NCBI GenBank assembly: GCA_016215705.1
Contig: JACRIR010000053.1
Span: forward strand, 1 to 64,000
From: Candidatus Poribacteria bacterium
GTDB taxonomy: Bacteria > Abyssobacteria > SURF-5
DNA length: 64,000 bases
Direction: 5' to 3'
Shown here one piece after another: positions 7,882 through 16,158 of the stretch (its first letter is position 1; every line of letters begins with the position of its first letter). The translations under genes were made by a program, and so were the position numbers. A model generated the notes under the pieces. The model was not told the DNA's origin. It did not search any database and worked only from the letters and a program-made list of their open reading frames with translations.

Positions 7882-9306
7882 TCATGTCGCAGTTACGGCG
7901 TCGGAGAATTCTCCATCATCGGAGTCCGCGGAGATTTGATGTTTTTTCATTCTTTGGTAGAGAGTGGTTCGCGGGATACCAAGTATCTTTGCCGCCTGTG
8001 TCTTGTTCTTGCATGTGGATTTAAGCACGTGAAGGATGTGTTCGCGTTCGAGGTCATCCAGTGTCCTCATCTGTTGTTTTGTCTGAGGCTCTTTCTCCTT
8101 GTCAACCAATATGCCGAGATCGGTGGGTCTTATGACGGGTCTCTGCGAGAACAACACTGCTTGCTCGATGACGTTCTCGAGTTCCCTGACGTTTCCCGGC
8201 CAGCTATAGCTCATGAGGAGCTCCAGAACTTTTGGGGACAGCCCCCGCCGCTGTTTTGACGCCTTCTCACAGGCTATTTTCAGGCAATGCTCGGCAAGCA
8301 GAGGCAGGTCTTCCATCCTCTCTCTTAACGGAGGAAGCGTAATGCTTATCGAGCTTATGCGGTAGTAGAGGTCTTCTCTGAACTTTCCTTCCTGGGTGAG
8401 TTTGAAAGGGTCCTTTTGGGTCGAGGCTATGATACGAACGTTTACCCTTTTTGTAGTGACTGAGCCGACCGGTCTGACTTGTTTATCCTGGAGCACGCGC
8501 AGCAGGCCTACTTGTGTATGCGGCGACGTCGAGTCAATCTCATCCAGAAAGATCGTGCCCCCGGATGCAGCTTCGAACAGGCCAATCTTGGTCATAAGCG
8601 CGCCGGTGAAGGCGCCTTTGAGGTGACCGAAAAGTTCGCTTTCCAGAAGCGACTCGGTCAGCGCGCCGCAGTTTATCGCAATGAAAGGGCCGTTGGCGCG
8701 ACGACTGCGCGCATGGATTGCGCAAGCCACCAATTCTTTGCCCGTGCCCGTCTCTCCCTGAATAAGAACGGTGCTGTCGGTCGGGGCCACCTGGCTAATG
8801 CGCTCGTATACTTTTTGCATTTTTGGACTGGCGCCAACGAGAGATTCAAACCTGTCCACTCCTGCGCCGCCCCGGCACGCTTCGCCCCTCCCGTTTCGCG
8901 GCGCCGAGCTTTCAAGGGCTCTCGCGGCGGCTACGGTAATCTGACTGACATCCGGGAATGGTTTTGTGATAAAGTCAAAAGCGCCTTCCTTCATTGCTCT
9001 CACGGCAACGGGGATATCGCCATGGCCGGTGATGATTATCGTCTCGATGACCTCGTTTCTCTCGCGGGTGCGGCGCATCAGCTCTATGCCGTCTATCCCC
9101 GGCATTTTTACGTCGGTAATCATCAGGTCGTAGTCGATGTCGCACATGATTTCCAATGCTTCTTCTCCGGAAGCGGCGGTGTCAACTATTGCGCCTTCCG
9201 TTTCCATCGCGGATGCTATAAACTTACTTACCGCCACCTCATCATCAACTACGAGCACTCGCGCTCCCCTAAGAGCCCCCGGTCTCAGACAGTGTTTGGT
9301 TTGCAT
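7882..9306 (-). CDS. NtrC-family sigma-54-dependent response regulator
   Basis: 474 residues with the full NtrC layout. The receiver (14-130) has D21/D22, D65 (MITDVKMPG) and K115. The AAA+ domain (about 155-385) has Walker A GETGTGK (184-190), the sigma-54-contacting GAFTGA loop (231-236), Walker B TIFLDE (251-256) and the SWPGNVRELENVIE segment. The C-terminal Fis-type helix-turn-helix is NKTQAAKILGIPRTTLYQRM (434-453). It activates transcription with RNA polymerase-sigma-54 once phosphorylated. The ATG at 9306 has AGAGG upstream. A near-consensus sigma-54 promoter lies about 220 bp beyond its stop codon, ahead of the receiver array, which makes that array its obvious candidate target. Confidence 0.95.
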   Translation of the reverse strand: MQTKHCLRPGALRGARVLVVDDEVAVSKFIASAMETEGAIVDTAASGEEALEIMCDIDYDLMITDVKMPGIDGIELMRRTRERNEVIETIIITGHGDIPVAVRAMKEGAFDFITKPFPDVSQITVAAARALESSAPRNGRGEACRGGAGVDRFESLVGASPKMQKVYERISQVAPTDSTVLIQGETGTGKELVACAIHARSRRANGPFIAINCGALTESLLESELFGHLKGAFTGALMTKIGLFEAASGGTIFLDEIDSTSPHTQVGLLRVLQDKQVRPVGSVTTKRVNVRIIASTQKDPFKLTQEGKFREDLYYRISSISITLPPLRERMEDLPLLAEHCLKIACEKASKQRRGLSPKVLELLMSYSWPGNVRELENVIEQAVLFSQRPVIRPTDLGILVDKEKEPQTKQQMRTLDDLEREHILHVLKSTCKNKTQAAKILGIPRTTLYQRMKKHQISADSDDGEFSDAVTAT

Positions 9307-9531
9307 GGCGTGCCTCTTGCTTGTTGAAAACCCCTTAGTGAAACGTAAACCAATATCCGCTGGAGACGGCCTCTAGAAAGCGCGCCGCTTCTCCACGATC
9401 GCAAGATCGCATGTCCCAGGACTTCTCGCGCATAGGAATCCGCCTCGAAAAACCAACCACGGCACACGCATAAATATGTCCCGGTCGGTCACCCCTCGTC
9501 CGGGGAAAAGAACAGAAGTTTAAGCGTTCAT

Positions 9532-9560
9532 ATGATATCACATATTATCGTGTTAGTCAA
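9532..9560 (-). promoter_or_regulatory. Sigma-70-type promoter of the NtrC-family gene
   Basis: On the minus strand, TTGACT (9555-9560) and TATCAT (9532-9537) are separated by exactly 17 bases in an AT-rich patch, close to TTGACA-N17-TATAAT. Transcription would start near 9525, leaving a leader of about 220 nt before the ATG at 9306. The leader contains a small CCCC/GGGG stem (9492-9505). Confidence 0.6.
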
Positions 9561-9605
9561 TATATTGCTGAATAATAACCACCTTATCCCGGGAAAATAC
9601 TGAGG

Positions 9606-9642
9606 ACCCGACTGGCGCAGTGTCGGTTATGCGTCACCGGGT
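9606..9642 (+). ncRNA. Possible structured RNA element (hairpin)
   Basis: ACCCG (9606-9610) pairs with CGGGT (9638-9642), and TGGCGCA (9613-9619) pairs with TGCGTCA (9630-9636, one G-U pair), closing a 10-base loop. A terminator-like hairpin follows 29 bases later. No protein gene precedes it on this strand, so a short RNA is possible. I do not recognise a known riboswitch class and no promoter was identified. Confidence 0.3.
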
Positions 9643-9670
9643 TGAAGACCGAAACAGATGATTTCCTGCA

Positions 9671-9697
9671 GCCGGATTGCGCCGGCGTTATTTTTTT
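9671..9697 (+). terminator. Rho-independent terminator
   Basis: GCCGG (9671-9675) and CCGGC (9682-9686) form a GC stem with a six-base loop, followed by GTTA and seven T residues (9691-9697). The orientation fits plus-strand transcription, yet no plus-strand protein gene lies upstream within the gap. Confidence 0.5.
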
Positions 9698-10063
9698 ACC
9701 ATTGCTAAATAATTGTATCACAAGTAGTTATGACTGGAACCTCCGGTTTATCAGAAAAGAGTTGGAAAGTCTGGCGTGAAAAATGCCTCCCGAAAACGCG
9801 GTCAAATCGCCCGCAATCCGTCGCTTCTGACCGGGTGGAAGAAATGAAAAACTGGAGAAGACGTCTACTAGACATCAACTGAAGACATCTAAACTGATCA
9901 TAGTGTTGAATTGACGACTGCGTCAGATGACGGGAGAAGGAATGAAGGGGTTTCCCTCGAGAAGATTTGTGGGAATGGTGTCCTTCCTGGTCGGGAGGGG
10001 CTTATAACGTGTTCAACGATGTCCACAGCGCGGCGCAGCCGCAACCAAAGAAGAAGAGGGATC

Positions 10064-10179
10064 CGCAGATTTCGCAGATTTGCACAGATTCAGGGAAGAA
10101 GAAGAAAGAAGAGAAAAAGAATTGGACCACGAATAGAGAAGTTCACTGATTTAGACTGATTTACGCAGATTTCAGGGAA
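10064..10179. repeat. Two degenerate CAGATT/CAGGGAA repeat units
   Basis: Unit one holds CGCAGATTT twice in tandem (10064-10081) and then GCACAGATTCAGGGAA. Unit two holds ACTGATTTA(G/C) twice (10145-10164) and then GCAGATTTCAGGGAA (10165-10179). Each unit is followed by an A/G-rich AAGAAG stretch. They look like members of a dispersed intergenic repeat family. Confidence 0.55.
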
Positions 10180-10192
10180 AATAAGAAGAAAT

Positions 10193-10304
10193 CACGACGG
10201 GAAGTCAAGATTTCGAACGTCAGTAGTACAGAGAATGGGCTGAGGCAGTCGGCGCGGAGAGTTTCAAACGACAGTTTCTGTTCAATATCACCGGCAGGTT
10301 CTAA
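10193..10304 (+). pseudogene. Relic of a TonB-dependent receptor C-terminus
   Basis: The last 25 codons before TAA (10230-10304) read REWAEAVGAESFKRQF followed by LFNITGRF. This is almost identical to the end of the intact receptor downstream (REWAESSGAESFERQF, LFNVTGRF). Upstream, ATTTCGAACGTC (10210-10221) matches the ISNV codons of the intact gene but is out of frame, about seven bases having been lost, and an in-frame TAG lies at 10224. CACGACG at 10193 matches the equivalent point at 12283. About 112 bases of relic correspond to 127 bases of the intact gene. Confidence 0.85.
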
Positions 10305-10369
10305 CAGAGCAAACGGCGCATTTCTGAAGAATCGAACACCCTGAGCCGATGGGCGGATCGGAGAGCAAG

Positions 10370-12409
10370 ATGAGACTGGTTAAGCTTTCTGGGCGACAAT
10401 TACGGGGGACGCTCTACTTTCTGGTTGTGTTCTCATTGTTGTTGCCTTTGTCAGTATACTCGAACCCGGAGGAGGAGAACGAAGCCACTCAAAGTTCATC
10501 GCGTGGACCCTTCAAAGGGGAGGAAGTTCTTTTCCAGGAGTTTCCAGTCGTTTTCGGCGCCGCCAAAATGGAGCAACCCATCACGCAATCACCGTCGAGC
10601 GTCACTGTGATAACAGCCGAGGAAATACGGCATTCGGGCGCTACCAACATAGCGGATTTACTGCGGCGCGTGCCGGGTCTCGATGTCATAAGAATCTCTC
10701 AATCCGACGCGAACATCTCGGCGAGAGGATTTGACGAGCCGGGCGCGAATGCGTTTCTCGTCCTCATCGATGGCAGGTCGGTATATCTCGATTTCTTCGG
10801 AAACATTCTTTGGGACTCACTTCCCGTTGTCATGGAGGAAATCGAGAGAATCGAAGTCATTCGCGGACCGGGCTCCGCGCTTTACGGCGCGAACGCTTTC
10901 TCCGGGGTGGTCAACATAATCACCAAGACGCCCGAGCAATTGCAGGGGACGACGGTATCGTCAACGGTCGGACAGTTCGAGACTTTCATCAACACGGTCA
11001 TCCATGCGGGCGTGAAGGACAGATGGAGCTACAAGGCAGTCGGGAGTTGGAACGAGACCAACTCGATGGAATTCGATGATACGAACGAGCGCGAGGACGC
11101 AAAGGCGAGTGTTCTGCTGGGATATCAGTTCGAGAATGACTCGAAGTTGACAGTTTCCACCGGTTTTGACGAAGGTGACGGGAGTACGCTGGCGGGCGAT
11201 ACCCAGTTCGCGCGGGAAGGCATTCTATACTACGGGAAGGTCAATTACGACTACGAGAATTGGAAATTTCAGACCTACTATAACCTGACTGACCTTGACG
11301 TGACCGACGATATTTCTGAGGAGGAGAGGTCGATAGTCAACAACGTGGTGGACTTTGAACTTCAGAACACTCTTGAACCGAACGATAGGAATACTTTTAT
11401 TTGGGGTTTGAACTACAGATACAACAGGGTGGTTTCCCGTAAAGTCATCGGAAGGAACCAGACCGAGAATATTTACTCTGTTTTCGCGCAGGATGAATAC
11501 CGCCCTCTCGATAACTTAACAATCACAGGCGGCGCGCGGATCGACCACCATCCCATCACAGGGTACCACTTCTCGCCCAGGCTAAGCGCCGTTTATGAGC
11601 CGTGGGAGAATCACATATTCAGGGCGTCATTCTCACAAGCGTTCAGGAACCCGGCTTTCGTCGAGAGTTATCTCGACTTGCAGATCATGACCGAGGCGGC
11701 GCCCTTGCCGGATTTTCCGGTGACGCTCACGGGAAACCGGGACCTGGACTCCGAGCAAATCACCTCTTTCGAACTCGGTTATCAGACGAGACAGATGCAG
11801 AACCGGCTGGGGCTGAAGGCCGAAGTGTTTTACAATGTGATGGATGACTTCATCACGATGCTTCCGGTGGCCGTAGACCCATTTCCTCCTCCCACGAGTT
11901 TCGATTTCGGTTTCATAAATTCCGGGAAGGCCATCGTCACTGGCGGCGAGTTGAGCCTCGATTACTCTTTTTCGGATTGGCTGTCGGCTTACCTCAATTA
12001 TTCCTACCAGTTCCTGGAGGCAAAAGACGCCGGCGCCGAGAATACGATCAACGAAGAGGGGGAACAAATCAAGTCCTCCCCGGAGCACAAGGCCAACGCG
12101 GGCCTGTACGCTGAATTCAGGAGCGGAATCAGCCTGAATATGGACGTTCATTACGTTAGCTCCATAGACGCAAACTTTTTTAATACCGCAGCCGCTATCT
12201 TTGATCCGAATGCGATTCTGGACGAGGAACACATTGACGATTACGTACGAACGGATATTCGTGTCGCATACAAATTCCCGAAGCACGACGTCGAAGCGGC
12301 AATCATCATTTCCAACGTTTTCAACGACGTTCATCGAGAATGGGCCGAATCATCCGGAGCGGAGAGCTTCGAGCGGCAATTCTTGTTCAACGTCACGGGC
12401 AGGTTCTAA
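10370..12409 (+). CDS. TonB-dependent outer-membrane receptor
   Basis: 679 residues with a signal peptide (LYFLVVFSLLLPLSVYS). The plug domain has SVTVITAEEIRHSG and the hallmark IEVIRGPGSALYGANAF followed by VVNIITK. A long 22-strand-type barrel follows, ending in the terminal aromatic signature (NVTGRF). Such receptors import scarce ligands across the outer membrane using TonB energy; the ligand here cannot be read from sequence. I chose the ATG at 10370, preceded by GGAG, over an ATG 21 bases upstream that has no ribosome-binding site. It is followed 67 bp later by a periplasmic binding protein and sensor kinase genes, which suggests uptake or sensing of the same ligand. A decayed copy of its own C-terminus lies just upstream. 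Confidence 0.92.
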   Translation: MRLVKLSGRQLRGTLYFLVVFSLLLPLSVYSNPEEENEATQSSSRGPFKGEEVLFQEFPVVFGAAKMEQPITQSPSSVTVITAEEIRHSGATNIADLLRRVPGLDVIRISQSDANISARGFDEPGANAFLVLIDGRSVYLDFFGNILWDSLPVVMEEIERIEVIRGPGSALYGANAFSGVVNIITKTPEQLQGTTVSSTVGQFETFINTVIHAGVKDRWSYKAVGSWNETNSMEFDDTNEREDAKASVLLGYQFENDSKLTVSTGFDEGDGSTLAGDTQFAREGILYYGKVNYDYENWKFQTYYNLTDLDVTDDISEEERSIVNNVVDFELQNTLEPNDRNTFIWGLNYRYNRVVSRKVIGRNQTENIYSVFAQDEYRPLDNLTITGGARIDHHPITGYHFSPRLSAVYEPWENHIFRASFSQAFRNPAFVESYLDLQIMTEAAPLPDFPVTLTGNRDLDSEQITSFELGYQTRQMQNRLGLKAEVFYNVMDDFITMLPVAVDPFPPPTSFDFGFINSGKAIVTGGELSLDYSFSDWLSAYLNYSYQFLEAKDAGAENTINEEGEQIKSSPEHKANAGLYAEFRSGISLNMDVHYVSSIDANFFNTAAAIFDPNAILDEEHIDDYVRTDIRVAYKFPKHDVEAAIIISNVFNDVHREWAESSGAESFERQFLFNVTGRF

Positions 12410-12476
12410 CATGCTTGCCCACATCTCAGTAGTGGCTTGATTGCGTGAATCGACTGTCAAATCGGTTGACACCGGC

Positions 12477-13469
12477 ATGTCTGACATAGAGGTGAACTTG
12501 AGAACGCGAAAAAGATTCCCGGGTTTGCTGATTGTCGCGCTTTCTCTCTTCTTCTTGATTGGCGAGGCCAACCTCGCTTCCGCTCCGCAAACATGCGTCG
12601 CAGTCGTCATGGGACGGTTCTCTCTGGAATACAGCGAAGCCCTCGATGGATTCGTTGAGGTCATCACCAAGAACAGGGCCGACGCCGAACTGAAGCGTTT
12701 CAACGTGGACGTTCCGGCCGGACAGATTGACGCAATTGTTCAGAGGGTCAGGGCGTCGCATCCTGATGTAATCCTCACCGTGGGCTCAATGGCGACAAGC
12801 GAGGTCTCATCCCGCATTTCTGATATACCAATAGTTTTCTCAACCGTGCTCTATCCGGTCGCGAGCGGTTTCGCCTCGAGCATGCGCTCATCCGGAAATA
12901 ACATTACCGGCGCCGCCATGGACGTGCCGATTGATGTCCAATTCAGGACATTGTTGAGTGTGGTCCCCCGCCTTGACAAGGTGGGAGTTCTCTATAATCC
13001 CGAAGAGACCGGCCCGATAATCCGGGAGGCTGAAGGAGTGGCAAGGGCCATGGGGCTTCATCTTGTGAGCGAACAAGTGCGTTCAGAGAAGGATGTCCCC
13101 GCCGCCCTGGACAATCTGTTTCAGAGTAATGTCAAGGCCTTATGGTCAGTGGCCGACGCAGCCGTATTCACCTTGCCCTCCTTCAAGTTCATAGTGCAGA
13201 AGACGCTTGAGAAGGGCGTGCCCTTTATGGGACCGAATGACCGGTTCACTGAATCCGGAGCGCTTATCGCATTGAACTGCGATCACACGGACAATGGGAG
13301 ACAATCGGGAGAATTGGCCCTTTTGATTCTGGAAGGGAAGAGGCCGGCGGATATTCCGATTGCCCAGCCGAGGATAGTCGAGATGACGCTGAATTTGCGG
13401 GTCGCCAGGTTTCTTGGACTGAGAATTCCGGGAAACGTTGAACGCGAGGCTCACAGGGTTATCCGATGA
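12477..13469 (+). CDS. Orphan ABC-type substrate-binding protein (PF04392-like)
   Basis: 330 residues with an N-terminal hydrophobic export segment (FPGLLIVALSLFFLIGEANLASA). The remainder matches the uncharacterised ABC substrate-binding family PF04392: VVMGRFSLEYSEALDGF, SHPDVILTVGSMATSEVS, DIPIVFSTVLYPVASGF, KVGVLYNPEETGP, TFxKGVPFMGPND-type segments. No permease or ATPase is nearby. Instead its stop overlaps the start of a membrane histidine kinase by 4 bp (ATGA), so it probably delivers a periplasmic ligand signal to that kinase, as LuxP does for LuxQ. The start is uncertain: the ATG at 12477 lacks a good ribosome-binding site, a TTG at 12441 is possible, and a TTG a few codons into the gene has AGAGGTG upstream. 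Confidence 0.85.
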   Translation: MSDIEVNLRTRKRFPGLLIVALSLFFLIGEANLASAPQTCVAVVMGRFSLEYSEALDGFVEVITKNRADAELKRFNVDVPAGQIDAIVQRVRASHPDVILTVGSMATSEVSSRISDIPIVFSTVLYPVASGFASSMRSSGNNITGAAMDVPIDVQFRTLLSVVPRLDKVGVLYNPEETGPIIREAEGVARAMGLHLVSEQVRSEKDVPAALDNLFQSNVKALWSVADAAVFTLPSFKFIVQKTLEKGVPFMGPNDRFTESGALIALNCDHTDNGRQSGELALLILEGKRPADIPIAQPRIVEMTLNLRVARFLGLRIPGNVEREAHRVIR

Positions 13470-15685
13470 GAAACGGTAGCGCAATGTTACTCTTGAGACC
13501 GAGTCTGCAAAAGAAGTTCACCCTCCTGGTGTCACTGGCGATCGTGTCCACGTCCTTGCTTCTCAGTTATTACTTTTTGAAAGCCTATGAGAGATATGTT
13601 CTCATGGAACTCGAGGAAGAAGGCCAGACCCTGTCCAATGCATTGGCGCACAACTGCGAATATGGCGTCCTATTGTCCGATAAGGCCCAATTAACCTTGC
13701 TTGCCAAGGTTGTCTACGAAGACCCTGACGTGCGATACGTTACCATTAGCGGCGAGAACAATGAGCTTCTCGTGGACCTGGAGGCTGAACCGGGCGTGAT
13801 CCGCCCGGAAAACGTGAGGCCGCAGGACATCCTGCGAAAGCAGGAAGTGGAATCCGGCGAATTCGTCACGTATTTCAAGACAGGCAAGAGCAGAATACCT
13901 GCTCTTGACATACTACGAGTCATTCGCAGCCAAAGGAACACGAGACACGCGGAAGAGCTCGGGATGCTGTTGCAGCAGGAAGCGCCGGACAGGGATAAGG
14001 CGAACATGGTTGTAATCGGGCACGTGCGGCTGGGTATCTCCCCGGAAAAAGCGCTGTCGAACATACGCAGCATAGAAAGAGACATCGGGATATTGACAGG
14101 CGGAGTGGCCATACTGGGCATCATATTGACCCTTCCCATCGTGCGTTTTGCGGTAAACCCTATTCGGCAGTTGGTCGAAGCTACGCAGAAGATCGCCCAG
14201 GGAGATCTCACGCAAAAGGTAAAGGCAAAAACGAGGGACGAAATCGGCGACCTCGCGAAATCATTCAACCGAATGGTCGTAGACCTCCGATCGTCTCGAG
14301 ATGAGATCGACAAATACAGCCGGACACTCGAGGAGAGGGTAAGGCAGCGAACCACCGAACTCGACCAGGCGAACGACAGACTGGAATTGGAGCTCGCTGA
14401 ACGCAAACGAGCCGAAGAGGAGATCCGGCAGAATCTTCAGGTACAGTCAACTCTCAATAGACTGCTCCAGATTTCCGTCGAAGATATACCGCTCGAAAAA
14501 ATGCTGGAACAGATCATTGTCGAGCTGACATCAGCTAACTTGTTTTCTCTGGATTCGCAGGGGAGCATTTTCCTTGCGGAAGAAGGTTCTGATGTGTTGG
14601 TAATGAAGGCGCAGAGCGGGCTCGACGAGCCCGTCCGCACTCTTTGCGCCAGGGTTCCATTTGGGAAGTGTCTGTGCGGCAGGGCCGCTTCCGAGCGGAA
14701 AGTAGTATTCACAAATTCCGCTAATGGCCGCCACGAGAATCAGTTTGTCGGTATGTGCGCTCACGGCCATTGCTGCGTGCCCATTCTATATGGCGACAGG
14801 GTGCTCGGCGTATTGAACATATATGTCAAGAACGGCCACGACAAGAATCCCAAGGAAGAAGATTTTCTAGTGACGGCAGCCAACACATTGGCCGGAATCA
14901 TTGAGCGGAAACGCACTCAAGAGGCGCTGAAAGTATTCACCGCAAAATTGGAGGACAGCAACAAGGAACTTGTGCAATTCGCCTACGTCGCCTCGCATGA
15001 TTTGCAGGAGCCGCTGAGAAAGATAAGCGCGTTCGGCGATCGACTCGCGACGAAATGCCGGGACTCTCTGGATGAGCAGGGGAGGGACTATCTGGACCGG
15101 ATGCAAAGCGCCGCAAAAAGAATGCAAACTCTGATTGAAGGACTGCTTCTGTTCTCGAGGGTTACGACAAAGGCGCAGCCCTTTGTTGCAGTGGCGCTTT
15201 CCGATGTGATGCGTGAGGTATTGGCGGACCTGGAAATACGCATCGAGCAGATGGGCGGACGGGTTGAATGCGGTGAGTTGCCGACGATCGACGCGGACCC
15301 GCTTCAAATGCGCCAGCTCTTGCAGAACCTTGTCGGGAATGCGTTGAAGTTCCGAAGAAAAGAGGAAGCGCCGGTTGTGACGGTGAGCGGCCGACTTCTG
15401 AATAGTATTGAGGAAGGATCAGGGAAGAGACAGGACGGCCTGTGCGAGATCATTGTGCAGGATAACGGCATTGGTTTCGAGGAGAAGTACGTGGACCGCA
15501 TTTTCGGCGTTTTTCAGCGCCTTCACGGAAGGGACGAATATGAGGGAACAGGCATTGGCCTTGCGATCTGCAAGAAAATCGTGGAGCGACATGGCGGCGC
15601 TATTGCGGCCAGGAGCGCTCTCGGCCGCGGTTCGACGTTCATTGCAACACTGCCCGCCAAACAAAACAGAGGAGATAACCCATAA
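13466..15685 (+). CDS. Membrane histidine kinase (CHASE8-like, HAMP, GAF)
   Basis: 739 residues. Transmembrane helix 1 (19-40), a periplasmic CHASE8-like region (about 41-207; NALAHNCEYGVLLSDKAQL and DPDVRYVTI), helix 2 (208-229), HAMP (230-282), coiled coil (283-325), GAF (about 338-482), HisKA with H511 (ASHDLQEPLRKI) and an ATPase domain (N621/N625, DNGIGF, GTGIGLA 694-700). The HDLQEPLRKI type is common in phytochrome-related and cytosolic GAF kinases. The GAF domain is cysteine-rich: C394, C402, C404, C431, C436, C437. The start overlaps the binding-protein gene by 4 bp, and the stop overlaps the next regulator by 1 bp. It is predicted to sense the binding protein or its ligand in the periplasm. 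Confidence 0.92.
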   Translation: MRNGSAMLLLRPSLQKKFTLLVSLAIVSTSLLLSYYFLKAYERYVLMELEEEGQTLSNALAHNCEYGVLLSDKAQLTLLAKVVYEDPDVRYVTISGENNELLVDLEAEPGVIRPENVRPQDILRKQEVESGEFVTYFKTGKSRIPALDILRVIRSQRNTRHAEELGMLLQQEAPDRDKANMVVIGHVRLGISPEKALSNIRSIERDIGILTGGVAILGIILTLPIVRFAVNPIRQLVEATQKIAQGDLTQKVKAKTRDEIGDLAKSFNRMVVDLRSSRDEIDKYSRTLEERVRQRTTELDQANDRLELELAERKRAEEEIRQNLQVQSTLNRLLQISVEDIPLEKMLEQIIVELTSANLFSLDSQGSIFLAEEGSDVLVMKAQSGLDEPVRTLCARVPFGKCLCGRAASERKVVFTNSANGRHENQFVGMCAHGHCCVPILYGDRVLGVLNIYVKNGHDKNPKEEDFLVTAANTLAGIIERKRTQEALKVFTAKLEDSNKELVQFAYVASHDLQEPLRKISAFGDRLATKCRDSLDEQGRDYLDRMQSAAKRMQTLIEGLLLFSRVTTKAQPFVAVALSDVMREVLADLEIRIEQMGGRVECGELPTIDADPLQMRQLLQNLVGNALKFRRKEEAPVVTVSGRLLNSIEEGSGKRQDGLCEIIVQDNGIGFEEKYVDRIFGVFQRLHGRDEYEGTGIGLAICKKIVERHGGAIAARSALGRGSTFIATLPAKQNRGDNP

Positions 15686-16158
15686 TGTGCGGAGACAAGG
15701 ACAGCATCACAATTCTCATGGCCGACGATGATCCGGACGATTGTCTCATGGCAAAGGAGGCTCTAGAGGAGAATCGTCTGGCGAATGACGTACACTTCGT
15801 CTCGGATGGAGAGGAATTGATGGATTATCTCCACCACCGCGGAAAGTACTCGGACCCGTCCGGCTCTCCGCTTCCGGGTTTGATACTTCTCGACCTCAAT
15901 ATGCCCAGGAAAGACGGCAGAGAAGCGCTTAAAGAAATCAAGAACGACCCGGCCCTGCGAAAAATCCCCGTGGTCGTTCTCACCACCTCGAAGGCCGAGG
16001 AGGACATATGTCGCACTTATGACCTCGGCGTAAACTCGTTCATCGTGAAACCCGTTTCGTTCGAGGGACTCGTCGAGGTGATGAGAACTTTGCGTAAGTA
16101 TTGGTTCGAGATCGTCAAGCTTCCATCCGAGGGAGTTAAGAAACAAAATGGATGCTAA
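15685..16158 (+). CDS. Rcp1-like single-domain response regulator
   Basis: 157 residues, a stand-alone receiver of the Rcp1 type. It shows the DDDPDD cluster (14-19), phosphoacceptor D70 (LILLDLNMPRKDG), T100 (VVVLTTS) and K122 (VKPVSF). The insertion between the second helix and third strand (HHRGKYSDPSGSPLPG) is typical of regulators paired with phytochrome-like kinases, which agrees with the HisKA type of the gene before it. The ATG overlaps that gene's TAA by one base and has GAGGAG upstream. It overlaps the next gene by 11 bp. It is probably the direct phosphate acceptor of the upstream kinase. Confidence 0.92.
   Translation: MCGDKDSITILMADDDPDDCLMAKEALEENRLANDVHFVSDGEELMDYLHHRGKYSDPSGSPLPGLILLDLNMPRKDGREALKEIKNDPALRKIPVVVLTTSKAEEDICRTYDLGVNSFIVKPVSFEGLVEVMRTLRKYWFEIVKLPSEGVKKQNGC

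Larger units (their letters stand above)
9307..10369. other. Gene-poor interval
   Basis: About one kilobase without a convincing intact gene. It holds, in order, the promoter and leader of the NtrC-type gene, a hairpin plus rho-independent terminator on the plus strand, a 50-codon open frame (9730-9882) without a good ribosome-binding site or recognisable product, near-repeated GAAGACGTCTA/GAAGACATCTA around 9857-9891, tandem CAGATT-type repeats (10064-10179) and a decayed TonB-receptor C-terminus (10193-10304). The run of relics and repeats suggests past rearrangement. The promoter of the TonB receptor was not identified. Confidence 0.7.

Noticed and set aside
8479-9327. A 282-codon open frame antisense to the NtrC-type activator, and similar long antisense frames (for example 5220-5894, 20234-20848, 49324-50403).
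   Set aside because: They lie wholly opposite genes with clear domains, show no domain themselves, and follow the frame relation expected from codon bias on the other strand.
9730-9882. A 50-codon frame starting with ATG in the gene-poor interval.
   Set aside because: No ribosome-binding site and no recognisable product; it could occur by chance in this length of DNA.
9911-10159. An 82-codon Arg/Lys-rich frame and a shorter frame in the adjacent phase.
   Set aside because: They translate purine-rich repeats, have no ribosome-binding site and resemble no protein.
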